Source: Geobacter sp. UBA6802
GTDB taxonomy: Bacteria; Desulfobacterota; Desulfuromonadia; Geobacterales; Pseudopelobacteraceae
Direction of reading: 5' to 3'
NCBI GenBank assembly: GCA_002452325.1
Contig: DKFG01000278.1
Coordinates: forward strand, 7,114 to 31,071
DNA length: 23,958 nt
Part shown: positions 15,774 through 23,395 of the stretch, one piece after another
How positions within the stretch are numbered: the stretch's first letter is position 1
Layout of the letters: the number at the start of each line of letters is the position of its first letter
Program-made: the position numbers and the translations under genes
Notes under the pieces: generated by a model
The model's database searches: none
What the model was told of the DNA's origin: nothing
Seen by the model: only the letters and a program-made list of their open reading frames with translations

Positions 15774-15802
15774 TTGCGTAGCGTCGTTGCGCCGTTGCGT
15801 GA
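15774..15802. repeat. Short GTTGCG tandem-like repeats
   Basis: The stretch contains TTGCGTAGCGTC followed by GTTGCGCC and GTTGCGTG, that is three imperfect copies of a (G)TTGCG unit. It is reminiscent of the GCGTCTTTGCG-type intergenic repeats scattered in many bacterial genomes, though that family link is from memory. It is noncoding and adjacent to the nested inverted repeat. Confidence 0.4.
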
Positions 15803-15824
15803 CTGCTTTAACTGAGAATCCTGA

Positions 15825-16013
15825 TTACTTTATCGCCTCCTGCATCTTCTCTTCAATCAGCTCAGATAAGGTCTTGAGCGGTTTTTTATCTTTTTCTTCA
15901 TGCTCTGCAACCATCTGCCGCAGCCCGTCTATCCGCTCTTTGATACCGGCTGTCATTGAATACGCGATATCACAGTTAAAAAAACAGGCCAGCACCGCCA
16001 GTAGGCAGAGCAT
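15825..16013 (-). CDS. Possible small exported protein, unknown function
   Basis: A 62-residue frame starting MLCLLAVLACFFNC: a hydrophobic leader of about 18 residues, then a charged helical tail (IKERIDGLRQMVAEHEEKD and SELIEEKMQEAIK) that looks amphipathic. The C at VLAC is not a standard lipobox. An in-frame GTG at 16034 would add seven residues, and an even longer TTG start falls inside the terminator hairpin and is unlikely. No good ribosome site is seen for either start. It lies just beyond the terminator of the pil-linked operon, so it would need its own promoter, which I do not see. I do not recognise a family. The leader-plus-helix layout argues for a real gene, but the evidence is thin. 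Confidence 0.35.
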   Translation of the reverse strand: MLCLLAVLACFFNCDIAYSMTAGIKERIDGLRQMVAEHEEKDKKPLKTLSELIEEKMQEAIK

Positions 16014-16030
16014 TGCCCATCTGAAGCGAG

Positions 16031-16062
16031 ACACTAACAAAGAAGGGGCGCCGAAGCGCCCC
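16031..16062 (-). terminator. Intrinsic terminator with UUCG tetraloop
   Basis: On the minus strand this reads GGGGCGC-TTCG-GCGCCCC followed by TTCTTTGTT: a perfect seven-base-pair GC stem, a stable UUCG loop and a moderately T-rich tail. It begins 27 bases after the stop of the longer Ig-like lipoprotein gene and is the only good minus-strand terminator seen between pilN and here, so it probably ends the whole pilN-to-lipoprotein transcript. Confidence 0.8.
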
Positions 16063-16089
16063 AAATATTCTGCTTATACAGCAATCAAC

Positions 16090-18003
16090 CTAATTAACGG
16101 AGTACGCTCGTGTTGTTTCAACACCACCCGGCGATGTCACCTTCACCGTAAATACGCCACGTCCAACAGCAGCCGGGGCAACGGTACCGTCTGTTAGAAC
16201 TATTCCGAGCCAAGCGCCTATACTTGCAGCAGAGTTAGGGAAGGTATAATCAGTTGAGGTCAACTTGATGCCGGTTACCACGCTATCAAACGCAAAAGAG
16301 ACCTTAGTGCCCGACGGCATGGTGTTTCCGTTAACATCGTTGATCGTGATAGTACAGGGCGTTGATGCTCCCTGAGCAACGGTAACACTGTTGCCGCAGC
16401 TATTGGTTATCAGAGCAGCAGAGCTGGCCATGACCAGCACATTGTTGCTGAATACATGCTTAGAAGTTGGTGCACCGATTGATGAGGCCCCCTGGAGAAC
16501 ACCGTTGAACTTGCCATCCTTCGGGTCAAAGACACCCATCTGATTAAAAGGGATAAAGGTTTCATTGGGTTCACGGTCGCCGCTTTCGTTATCATCCCGG
16601 AAAGCGCCGGTGGTATCGGTAAACTCTCCGGCATCAGCAAGGCCATTACCGTTCAGATCAATAAATGCTTCCTCACCAACGGCGTATGCAAGAATAACAG
16701 CCCTACCACTCTTAGACGCCTGAGGAGCATAAGGCCGAGGATTCTGGCTGGTCCAGGTAACTGAGCAGGCGCCTCCCACGGTGGTACATGAGGGCTGGAT
16801 ACTGCCGCCGCTGGTGGTGAAGTAGACAGCAGTTCCATCGGGCACCGGGTTATGGAAGTGGTCCGACAAGCGAGCGGTCACCGTAGTGGTAACACCATCA
16901 ATAATCCACGATTCAGGACTTAAGTTGGCAATTGAGATAGAGAAACCATCCTGTGCCGGCAAACCGGTGGAGATAACCAGCTGTTCCGACTGGGTTGAGA
17001 TTGTGGTGCCCCGCACCGTGGCGGTCACCCGTACCGGTGTTGCAATGATACCTGAGGTCACCTGCACCGTAACGGTTCCGTCAGCACCGGTACTGCCGGA
17101 TGTGGCAGACAGGGCTATACCGCCGATTGCTGTATTCAGGGCAAAATCAACGGTTGTGTTAGGTCGCGGTGCGCCGCTTGAGTCGAGCACCCTAAAGGTT
17201 ACGACGGACACCTCTGATTTGCCGATACCGCCGGTCCCTTTCAGGGCCAGATTGGTGGGTACGGCGCTGACATAGGAGATGGAACCGGCACTTAAAGGGG
17301 TTACTGTCAGGCTTGCCTGTACCGTGGAGGAGTCCCCCAATGAGGCATAAATAATGTCGCTTCCCACATTGGTACCGGCTAAATAGGTCACTGTGGCAAC
17401 CCCGTTCGCACTGCTTACTTTTGCCGGAATAGTGGCCTTGCCTGCTGCTGCCTGCACAGAGGTGAAATAGACATCCACGTCTTGCGCAGTGTATGGGTTA
17501 CCGCTTGCATCCCGTATGTTGACACTGACGCTTGTTGACCCGCCATACGGGATGGTTGCCAGCCCCAGGGTAATAGGTGAAAGCGTCAAAGGCGGCAGGG
17601 TCACTTTATACGAAACCGATTTGGTTACCTGACGACTGCCAACTGTAGTAGAGGCAGAGACCACATCATCACCCGTTGAAGCGCCTGCGATCAACTGAAT
17701 GGTTGCTGTGCCTGTCGCATCAGTAACGACTTTGCCATCGGCCGGATTCAAGGTACCGAGCAGTGTGCTAAAGGTCACGGTTCCACCGGCAACCGGAACC
17801 CCGCTTGCATCGGTAAACTTGGCTGTTGCGGTTGTTGTCTCATTCATCTGCAAGACTGATTTTTCCAGATTGATTGATGACGAACTGCTGTTTGGGGGTG
17901 GCGGATTGTCGATGGAAGAAGGAGACCCCCCGCCACCGCCTCCACAAGCAGCCAACAGACCTATGATGCCGAGTACAAAGACGCCAAATATGATATTCCT
18001 CAT
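16090..18003 (-). CDS. Ig-like (Big_1-type) repeat lipoprotein
   Basis: A 637-residue lipoprotein. The signal peptide ends in the lipobox LAAC (Cys20), followed by six glycines and a Pro/Ser linker (about 27-43). Three or four invasin/intimin-type Ig-like units follow (about 45-135, 142-235, 250-345, 362-420), marked by repeated A-FTDASGVPVAGGTVTF, VNIRDASGNP and FRVLDSSGAPRPNTTVDF elements. An acidic EF-hand-like loop DLNGNGLADAGE (449-460) and another Ig-like region (about 530-637) follow. Four cysteines (406, 413, 536, 550) could form two disulfides. The products should be anchored in the envelope, possibly at the surface. The gene follows a similar lipoprotein by 29 bases and ends before a terminator, as the last gene of the pil-linked run. 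A link to pilus function or adhesion is inference from position. Confidence 0.85.
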   Translation of the reverse strand: MRNIIFGVFVLGIIGLLAACGGGGGGSPSSIDNPPPPNSSSSSINLEKSVLQMNETTTATAKFTDASGVPVAGGTVTFSTLLGTLNPADGKVVTDATGTATIQLIAGASTGDDVVSASTTVGSRQVTKSVSYKVTLPPLTLSPITLGLATIPYGGSTSVSVNIRDASGNPYTAQDVDVYFTSVQAAAGKATIPAKVSSANGVATVTYLAGTNVGSDIIYASLGDSSTVQASLTVTPLSAGSISYVSAVPTNLALKGTGGIGKSEVSVVTFRVLDSSGAPRPNTTVDFALNTAIGGIALSATSGSTGADGTVTVQVTSGIIATPVRVTATVRGTTISTQSEQLVISTGLPAQDGFSISIANLSPESWIIDGVTTTVTARLSDHFHNPVPDGTAVYFTTSGGSIQPSCTTVGGACSVTWTSQNPRPYAPQASKSGRAVILAYAVGEEAFIDLNGNGLADAGEFTDTTGAFRDDNESGDREPNETFIPFNQMGVFDPKDGKFNGVLQGASSIGAPTSKHVFSNNVLVMASSAALITNSCGNSVTVAQGASTPCTITINDVNGNTMPSGTKVSFAFDSVVTGIKLTSTDYTFPNSAASIGAWLGIVLTDGTVAPAAVGRGVFTVKVTSPGGVETTRAYSVN

Positions 18004-18032
18004 GTCAACTGCCCCCGTAAATTAACAACCAA

Positions 18033-18842
18033 TTAGCTGTTTGAAATGGTAAACTGCATGCTCCCGGTAAGGACGTAGGGCTGCCCTGCGTATTCTGTTG
18101 AGGCCTTCCAACTGAAGGTGACAACATTCTTCTGGCTCTTGGCTGGTATCCTTACATAAGCCACCCATGGGTCAACATATGCCGTACCTGTATTATCTGT
18201 TGTTACCGTGAGAACACCACTCGGCGATGGTATGGTTACACCGGGCGAAGGATAAAAAACAATAACCTCATTGGCATCCGTACTGGACTTGCTTGTGATT
18301 GTCACGTCTATAACTTGATTAACAATAGGGTTTCCATTGCCGTCAAGAAATTTGACCGTACCGCCTTGTATGTCAATCCCTACAATACCGCCAGCTGGGC
18401 CATCAGCAATCGAATGATCGGAGGTAGCCTTAAATGATGCGGTAAGTTTTGGCGCCACGACCACCAGTGTCTTTGATTCACTATTGCCGGTCACGTCTGA
18501 ACCGGCGCTCAAGCTGATGGTCTTATCAGCGTTAACCCACTGAGCCGAAAGGGTAACATAGGCAACACCGCTCATATTGGTTTTCCCGCTCGCAGAAGCA
18601 ACCACTGTGTTATTACTGCTCATGACCCGAATCGGTACGTCGTTTACCGGCTGTCCGGTACTTGAGCTGAGTGTCACAGTTGCCACCACAACGCCACCGC
18701 TTGCAACGGATGTTTTATCGAGTACCAGACTAAGTGAGCCGGATGATGATGATCCGCTTCCGCCGCCGCCACATCCTGCCATCACGGCTACCGCAACCAG
18801 CAGCAGCCCGACAAGCGCCATCTTCAAACCTGCTTTAATCAT
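18033..18842 (-). CDS. Ig-like domain lipoprotein, smaller paralogue-like partner
   Basis: A 269-residue lipoprotein with lipobox MAGC (Cys24), then Gly/Ser-rich GGGGSGSSSSGS. One Big_1-like Ig domain (about 37-130; VLDKTSVASGGVVVATVTLSS) is followed by a second beta domain (about 132-265) with KFLDGNGNPIVNQVIDVTI. AGGGGAAG precedes ATG 18842. It lies 31 bases after the Uma2 gene and 29 bases before the larger Ig-like lipoprotein, with which it shares leader and linker style. Probably an envelope structural or adhesive protein; the specific role is unknown. Confidence 0.85.
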   Translation of the reverse strand: MIKAGLKMALVGLLLVAVAVMAGCGGGGSGSSSSGSLSLVLDKTSVASGGVVVATVTLSSSTGQPVNDVPIRVMSSNNTVVASASGKTNMSGVAYVTLSAQWVNADKTISLSAGSDVTGNSESKTLVVVAPKLTASFKATSDHSIADGPAGGIVGIDIQGGTVKFLDGNGNPIVNQVIDVTITSKSSTDANEVIVFYPSPGVTIPSPSGVLTVTTDNTGTAYVDPWVAYVRIPAKSQKNVVTFSWKASTEYAGQPYVLTGSMQFTISNS

Positions 18843-18873
18843 CTTCTTCCCCTTTCAGATTGTTGAAGGTCTT

Positions 18874-19458
18874 TTATTCCGCAAAAACCGATTTCAAATC
18901 AATTTCAAGCTCTCCCAGCAGCGGTACCGCCACCTTATCCTCCCGACAGTACCGATCCGGCGCACCATAGCTGCCGTTTTCTTCAAGCCGATATACCAAA
19001 AGCGTCTTTTCCGCCGGATGAATGATCCAGTATTCCTTAACCCCATACCGCTGGTAGAGTTCAAATTTGGTTTTCAGATCATGGGCGGCGGATGAAGGAG
19101 ATAGTATTTCTATAATCAGATCAGGAGCGCCGTTGCAGCCCCGCTCATCAAGCTTGGATTTATCACAAACAACCAGCAGGTCTGGCTGAACAACCGTATC
19201 AATATAGTTGTCACTTACTGATGATTTTTCTGCAAACCGGACATCATAGGGTGACGCAAACAGCTCGCAGGTTTTTCCAATCAGATGTGTATCAATTGTG
19301 CGAGTAAGAATACGAGATATCCGCTGATGTTGGGTACCTGGTGCTGGGCTCATGGCATACGGCACGCCATCGATCAGCTCCCAGCGTTCATTATCCGGCC
19401 AGGTCAGGTAGTCGGCGTAGGTATAGCGGTTTTCAGTGTGCAGTTTTGGCAAAGGCAT
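18874..19458 (-). CDS. Uma2-family (DUF820) restriction-endonuclease-fold protein
   Basis: A 194-residue protein with the family features WELIDGVPYAMSPAPGTQHQ, QPDLLVVCD (Asp93), PDLIIEILSPSS (Glu117) and KTKFELYQRYGVKEYWII (Lys129/Lys131). These are laid out like a PD-(D/E)XK nuclease site, so the residues for catalysis seem intact. Uma2 proteins are very numerous in cyanobacteria and some other bacteria and their role is unknown; they are often solitary. GGAG at 19469-19472 on the minus strand serves either ATG 19458 or an in-frame GTG at 19464, two codons upstream. It sits 38 bases after pilQ and 31 before the Ig-like lipoproteins, so it interrupts an envelope operon. Function in this setting is unclear. 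Confidence 0.9.
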   Translation of the reverse strand: MPLPKLHTENRYTYADYLTWPDNERWELIDGVPYAMSPAPGTQHQRISRILTRTIDTHLIGKTCELFASPYDVRFAEKSSVSDNYIDTVVQPDLLVVCDKSKLDERGCNGAPDLIIEILSPSSAAHDLKTKFELYQRYGVKEYWIIHPAEKTLLVYRLEENGSYGAPDRYCREDKVAVPLLGELEIDLKSVFAE

Positions 19459-19496
19459 ATACACGTTGCTCCGCTAAAACCCGTTTGCTCCGGAAA

Positions 19497-22217
19497 TCAG
19501 ATGGTTGATGTTATGATGCGCGGCGTAATGAAAATCAGCAGCTCATCCTTGCTTCGTTTGGTATCCTTGGATTTGAAGAGATTGCCCAGCCAGGGGACGT
19601 CCTTCAAAAAAGGGACGCCTTCTTCGCCGCCAGATTCCCTTTCCACATAAATGCCGCCAATAACGGTTGTCTCACCGTCACGAAGCATCATTTCAGTGGT
19701 GGCCTGTTTTTTGTTAATGGGCGGCGGACTGCCGGTTGATCCAGGGGAGTCGTTCTTGGCATCAATTTTCATAATGATGGTGCCGTTGGGGTTGATGTGC
19801 GGTGTCACTTCGAGTGCCAGAGCCGCCTCAACAAACTTGGTTTCAACCTTGTCTGACGTCGATGCGGTGTAAGGAATCTGCTGACCCTGGGTGATCTTGG
19901 CAGATTTGTGGTTAAGGGTTGCCACTCGCGGAGTGGAGACGATCCGCACCAGACCGGCGCTGACGGCTGCGTTCAGCCGCATATCCAGCTTGATGTTGCT
20001 GGAGAGGGTACCGAATGAAATACCGGCGGTGGCGCCAGGGTTGCCGGATACGCCGGATGCGGGTGCTGCGGTACTGGCAATGCCGCCAAAACTGGTATCA
20101 AAGGCGTTGATGCCGGCAATTGAGGCAGAGCCGTCTCGATAATGAATGCCCCAGTTTACCCCAAGCGACTGGGTAAAGGTGGAGGAGGCCTCAACAATGC
20201 GGGCCTCAATCATGACCTGTTTTTCCTGAATATCCAGGCTCTTGAGTATGGTACGCATGTCATCGATCGCCGCCTTGACATCCTTGACAATGACCTTGTT
20301 GGTGCGCTGATCCTGCGAGATCATACCACGATCGGTTTTCAGGGCCGTAAACTGGGTGACAATGCTGCCCAGATCAGCGTAGTTCACATCAAACATGGCG
20401 GTTTCAAGCGGCTCACCTTTCAGGGCTGCCTTGCGGTTCTCTACTTCTTCATCCATCAAGGATTTGAATTTTCCCTTACCACGAATCAGGACGATGTTTC
20501 CCTCTTCACGCTTGTCCAGCCCTTTGGTGTCAAGAATAATGTCCAGTGCTTGGTCCCAGGGCACATTGACCAACTTCAGACTGATATTACCGGTTACTTC
20601 ATCGCCCAGTACAAAGTTCTTGTTGCTGACTTCAGAGAGCAGCTGAAAGATCTTGCGCACTTCGGCATCGGCAAATTCAAGGGTTACTTTTCTACCGCTG
20701 TATAACCGCTTGACTCCTGCGCCGGACTGCTGAGCCTCTTGTAGCATCTGCTCTTCCTTGGCAGATTCGGCAGCTAGAGCAGCTTTTTGTGCTGTTGCCA
20801 CTTTAGGCGGCTCTGCTGTCGCTGCTGCGGTCATATCAGCAGGGTGTTTGAAATCAAGGTAGAGGATATCGGCCTCCTGCCTGAAATCAAAACCAGCTTC
20901 TTTTTTCATGGTTACCCGTACCAGCACATCACTGCCGGTCTTGGTTCTGATCACCACCGGAGTAACCCGCAGCACCGGGGAGACGAACTCGCGGGCCTCA
21001 AGTGAACGCTGCAGGTTGCGCGGCAGCTGGGTATTCCTGATCCGGTAGGCAACGCTGCCCGGCAGTTTAACCGGTTGCTCCACCACGGGGGAGCCGCTTA
21101 CCTTGACCATAACCCGGCTGATGTCACCCCCTACCACCTGAAAATCTACCGCTGCCACCTGGGCTGCCTCTACAACTGCTGGAGTACTCTTTGCTATCGG
21201 GGTGTGAACTGGCTCTTTGACAACAGCCGTAGAACGCTGTTCCTGAGGAACGGCCACTGCAGGGGAAGCCTTGGCTGCAGCAGATGCGGCAACAGGCTGC
21301 TGAGGTACTTTTACCGGCTCATGCTGCAGCCGCGGCAGTTGCGCTGAGAAGGCAACCAGCAGGCCGGTGTCGGTCTTGGTAATAGCCGCGTCATCAAGAG
21401 AACCGTTGATGGCATCAAAGACGATTCTCACCTTGTCTGGATAACTGCCGATCCGGGCAGTGGAAACACCGGCGCTGTTCAGCACTACCAACTTATCAGC
21501 CATGCCGACCTGGGCCTGGTGAATATCCAGCACTACGCGTTCCGGCTTGGAAAGGCGGAAGGTCTTGTAATCGGCAACCGGGCGATTGGTGGTAATGGCC
21601 ACCCCTTCAGCCACCGATCTGACGGCAGTTACCAGTGCGGGCAACCCATCAGGCTGGCCACTGACGATCGGATCTTGCTTGACCTCTGCTTCTGCCGGAG
21701 CTGCATCCGGAATGACGGCTGACTGCGCTGCCGCAGGTGCCGCTGCAACCGTCTGTCTGGCAACAGGAAGTTCTACATAACCGGGAAAGCTGACCAGCAG
21801 TTCACCAACCCGCTCGGTTGAAGGGGTGATAACCGGATCGATATCCTGGCTCAGAAACAGCTCCATCCTGGTCAACACACCGGCATCGGTATCAAAACGC
21901 TTGAGCGTGATCCCTTTAACAGGCCCCTGGTTGATAGAGAGACTGTTCAGCACATCTGCTGGCGCTGTCTGGGAAAAATCAATGACCAGACGTGCGGGAG
22001 AGGATGATTTGTAGCTGGTGTAGGTGGTGGGCGCTGATGCGGCAATCAGCAACTCTGCTGCAGCCCCTGCACCACGTAACTGAACCGATTGTATCTGAGT
22101 TGGTGCGGGTTGTTGCCGCTCAGGCGCTGCTGAGGTTGTTCCGACAACTGCCCATACGCTCAGCCAGATACAGAGCATGCTTGCTACTACCGGCTTTAAT
22201 GTAATCTTCCATTTCAT
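19497..22217 (-). CDS. pilQ: Type IV pilus secretin PilQ with three AMIN domains
   Basis: A 906-residue outer-membrane secretin through which the type IV pilus passes. It has a signal peptide (about 1-31), AMIN domains at about 41-145, 197-293 and 355-458 separated by Ala/Pro/Val-rich linkers, a coiled segment (about 475-500), an STN/N0 domain (about 510-580; VTLEFADAEVRKIFQLLSEV), an N1 domain (about 605-662), and a secretin domain (about 665-903) with VMIEARIVEASSTFTQSLGVNWG, VRIVSTPRVATLNH and TVIGGIYVERESGGEEGVPF. AMIN domains bind peptidoglycan or anchor the secretin. ATG 22217 is preferred: AAGGAG ends eight bases upstream. The in-frame GTG at 22226 lies within that ribosome site. It lies 12 bases after pilP. 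Confidence 0.96.
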   Translation of the reverse strand: MKWKITLKPVVASMLCIWLSVWAVVGTTSAAPERQQPAPTQIQSVQLRGAGAAAELLIAASAPTTYTSYKSSSPARLVIDFSQTAPADVLNSLSINQGPVKGITLKRFDTDAGVLTRMELFLSQDIDPVITPSTERVGELLVSFPGYVELPVARQTVAAAPAAAQSAVIPDAAPAEAEVKQDPIVSGQPDGLPALVTAVRSVAEGVAITTNRPVADYKTFRLSKPERVVLDIHQAQVGMADKLVVLNSAGVSTARIGSYPDKVRIVFDAINGSLDDAAITKTDTGLLVAFSAQLPRLQHEPVKVPQQPVAASAAAKASPAVAVPQEQRSTAVVKEPVHTPIAKSTPAVVEAAQVAAVDFQVVGGDISRVMVKVSGSPVVEQPVKLPGSVAYRIRNTQLPRNLQRSLEAREFVSPVLRVTPVVIRTKTGSDVLVRVTMKKEAGFDFRQEADILYLDFKHPADMTAAATAEPPKVATAQKAALAAESAKEEQMLQEAQQSGAGVKRLYSGRKVTLEFADAEVRKIFQLLSEVSNKNFVLGDEVTGNISLKLVNVPWDQALDIILDTKGLDKREEGNIVLIRGKGKFKSLMDEEVENRKAALKGEPLETAMFDVNYADLGSIVTQFTALKTDRGMISQDQRTNKVIVKDVKAAIDDMRTILKSLDIQEKQVMIEARIVEASSTFTQSLGVNWGIHYRDGSASIAGINAFDTSFGGIASTAAPASGVSGNPGATAGISFGTLSSNIKLDMRLNAAVSAGLVRIVSTPRVATLNHKSAKITQGQQIPYTASTSDKVETKFVEAALALEVTPHINPNGTIIMKIDAKNDSPGSTGSPPPINKKQATTEMMLRDGETTVIGGIYVERESGGEEGVPFLKDVPWLGNLFKSKDTKRSKDELLIFITPRIITSTI

Positions 22218-22225
22218 CGGGAACA

Positions 22226-22231
22226 CTCCTT
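22226..22231 (-). promoter_or_regulatory. Ribosome binding site fixing the pilQ start
   Basis: AAGGAG on the minus strand overlaps the pilP stop codon and lies eight bases before ATG 22217. It rules out the in-frame GTG at 22226, which overlaps it. Confidence 0.7.
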
Positions 22232-22781
22232 ACGGCTTCCTCAGCAAGGGAATTCTAATTGTTTCTTTACGTACTTTATTGTTTTCATCACGAAACTGCT
22301 CAACCACCTCAATACCGGATGTGTCGATCCTGGTGATCTTGCCCTCATTTTTGCCGATGGTCATCCCCAGCCGCAACACGTACCCTTTTCCGGCTGGATC
22401 AACCACCATGGCCTTGTTGCCTTTGGGATCACTGACAGCCCCGATCAGACGAAACTGGGAGACATCAAAGCTGTGGATCGGCAGCACCGGTTTCAAATCC
22501 GCCTTTTGACGGGCCAGTTCAGCCGGTGTTACCGCCTTGACGGCAATAAACGGCTTGAACGGATCTTTTTTGGTGCTGAAATCAAGCTGGTTGGTCTGTG
22601 CAGGGGGCAGCGCGACCGTACTGATCTGCTTCTGCACCACCGGCTTGGGTTGCTGCGGAGCCTGTGCAGGGGGCGGCGGTGGGGGTGCTTGCTCTTTATT
22701 GCAGCCAGACAAACCGGCAAGGCAGACCAGTGCCAACAGCATGCCCCAGAGGTGGTTATTTCTTTTTGGTCTTCTTATCAT
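22230..22781 (-). CDS. pilP: Type IV pilus lipoprotein PilP
   Basis: A 183-residue lipoprotein of the pilus alignment complex; it connects PilNO to PilQ. Signal peptide with lipobox LSGC (Cys27), then a Pro/Gln-rich disordered linker (about 31-70), KKDPFKPFI (a PilP hallmark) and a C-terminal beta domain (about 105-180) with FRLIGAVSDPKGNKAMVVDP and YVLRLGMTIGKNEGKI. I chose ATG 22781, giving a basic start MIRRPKRNNHLW before the hydrophobic core; a TTG at 22802 in frame is less likely. The start lies inside pilO (26-base overlap) after a GGAAGAG site. Confidence 0.94.
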   Translation of the reverse strand: MIRRPKRNNHLWGMLLALVCLAGLSGCNKEQAPPPPPPAQAPQQPKPVVQKQISTVALPPAQTNQLDFSTKKDPFKPFIAVKAVTPAELARQKADLKPVLPIHSFDVSQFRLIGAVSDPKGNKAMVVDPAGKGYVLRLGMTIGKNEGKITRIDTSGIEVVEQFRDENNKVRKETIRIPLLRKP

Positions 22782-23361
22782 CCGCGATCTCTTCCTTGCC
22801 AAGGAACCGGAACGTGGTTGCCAAGCAGTTTACCTTAGTCATCATCCGGTTATTAACATTTTTTACTTCAACAAAATCTACATTGGTTATATTTACGATT
22901 CGTGGAAGGTTCGCTACAGCTGCAAAAAAATTGGCAACACTGAAATAAGAGCCAGACACCGTAATATCAACCGGAACATCAGCATAAAAATCTTTTTTCA
23001 TTTCAGGTCTTGGCTTAAAAACCAGAAAATCTAGTCCCGCATTTTTCCCGATAGTGGTAATGCTGGTTAACAGGGTTGGAATTTCCTTTGAGTTTGGTAG
23101 TTCCGTCAAGGCTTTTTCCAACTCAAGATTCAAGCTATTGTATTCTTGTTGTATCTTTGGCAGATTATTGGCAATTCGTGTTTTTTCCTCAACCTCTGAC
23201 TGCAGCTTGGCATGCTGTTCCTTCAGCTGTATCAGCATTTTATGCTTTGGCATATATACGAACCAGATTAAGGCTAAAGCCTCAAGTAAAAGGACAACCA
23301 CAAGAATACCAAGCTTTTGTTTATTTGGTAATTTCAATATTCTTTCAACTCTTGGATCCAT
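22756..23361 (-). CDS. pilO: Type IV pilus inner-membrane protein PilO
   Basis: A 201-residue bitopic inner-membrane protein that pairs with PilN. It has a cytoplasmic start DPRVERILKLPNKQKL, a membrane helix (about 17-36), a coiled coil (about 42-90) and a periplasmic ferredoxin-like domain (about 95-185) with KNAGLDFLVFKPRPE and VPVDITVSGSYFSVANFFA, a strong PilO signature, then a Lys-rich end. ATG 23361 is fixed by AAGGA seven bases upstream (23369-23373); a longer start at 23433 would run into pilN and lacks sense. It lies 34 bases after pilN. The region is AT-richer than the rest of the window. Confidence 0.94.
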   Translation of the reverse strand: MDPRVERILKLPNKQKLGILVVVLLLEALALIWFVYMPKHKMLIQLKEQHAKLQSEVEEKTRIANNLPKIQQEYNSLNLELEKALTELPNSKEIPTLLTSITTIGKNAGLDFLVFKPRPEMKKDFYADVPVDITVSGSYFSVANFFAAVANLPRIVNITNVDFVEVKNVNNRMMTKVNCLATTFRFLGKEEIADDKKTKKK

Positions 23362-23368
23362 ATCTCGT

Positions 23369-23373
23369 TCCTT
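23369..23373 (-). promoter_or_regulatory. Ribosome binding site of pilO
   Basis: AAGGA on the minus strand lies seven bases before ATG 23361. It selects this start over an upstream in-frame one at 23433 that would overlap pilN by 38 bases. Confidence 0.65.
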
Positions 23374-23395
23374 GTACTCTATCTGTTGAACTACA

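Noticed and set aside
16062..16064. TTG start at 16064 giving a 79-residue version of the small exported protein
   Set aside because: It would place the N-terminus across the UUCG terminator hairpin; downstream GTG 16034 or ATG 16013 fits a signal peptide better.
17880..18003. Poly-Gly and poly-Ser codon runs after the lipobox as a phase-variable repeat
   Set aside because: The Gly and Ser codons are mixed, not a homopolymer or strict tandem repeat, so slippage is unlikely to switch the gene.
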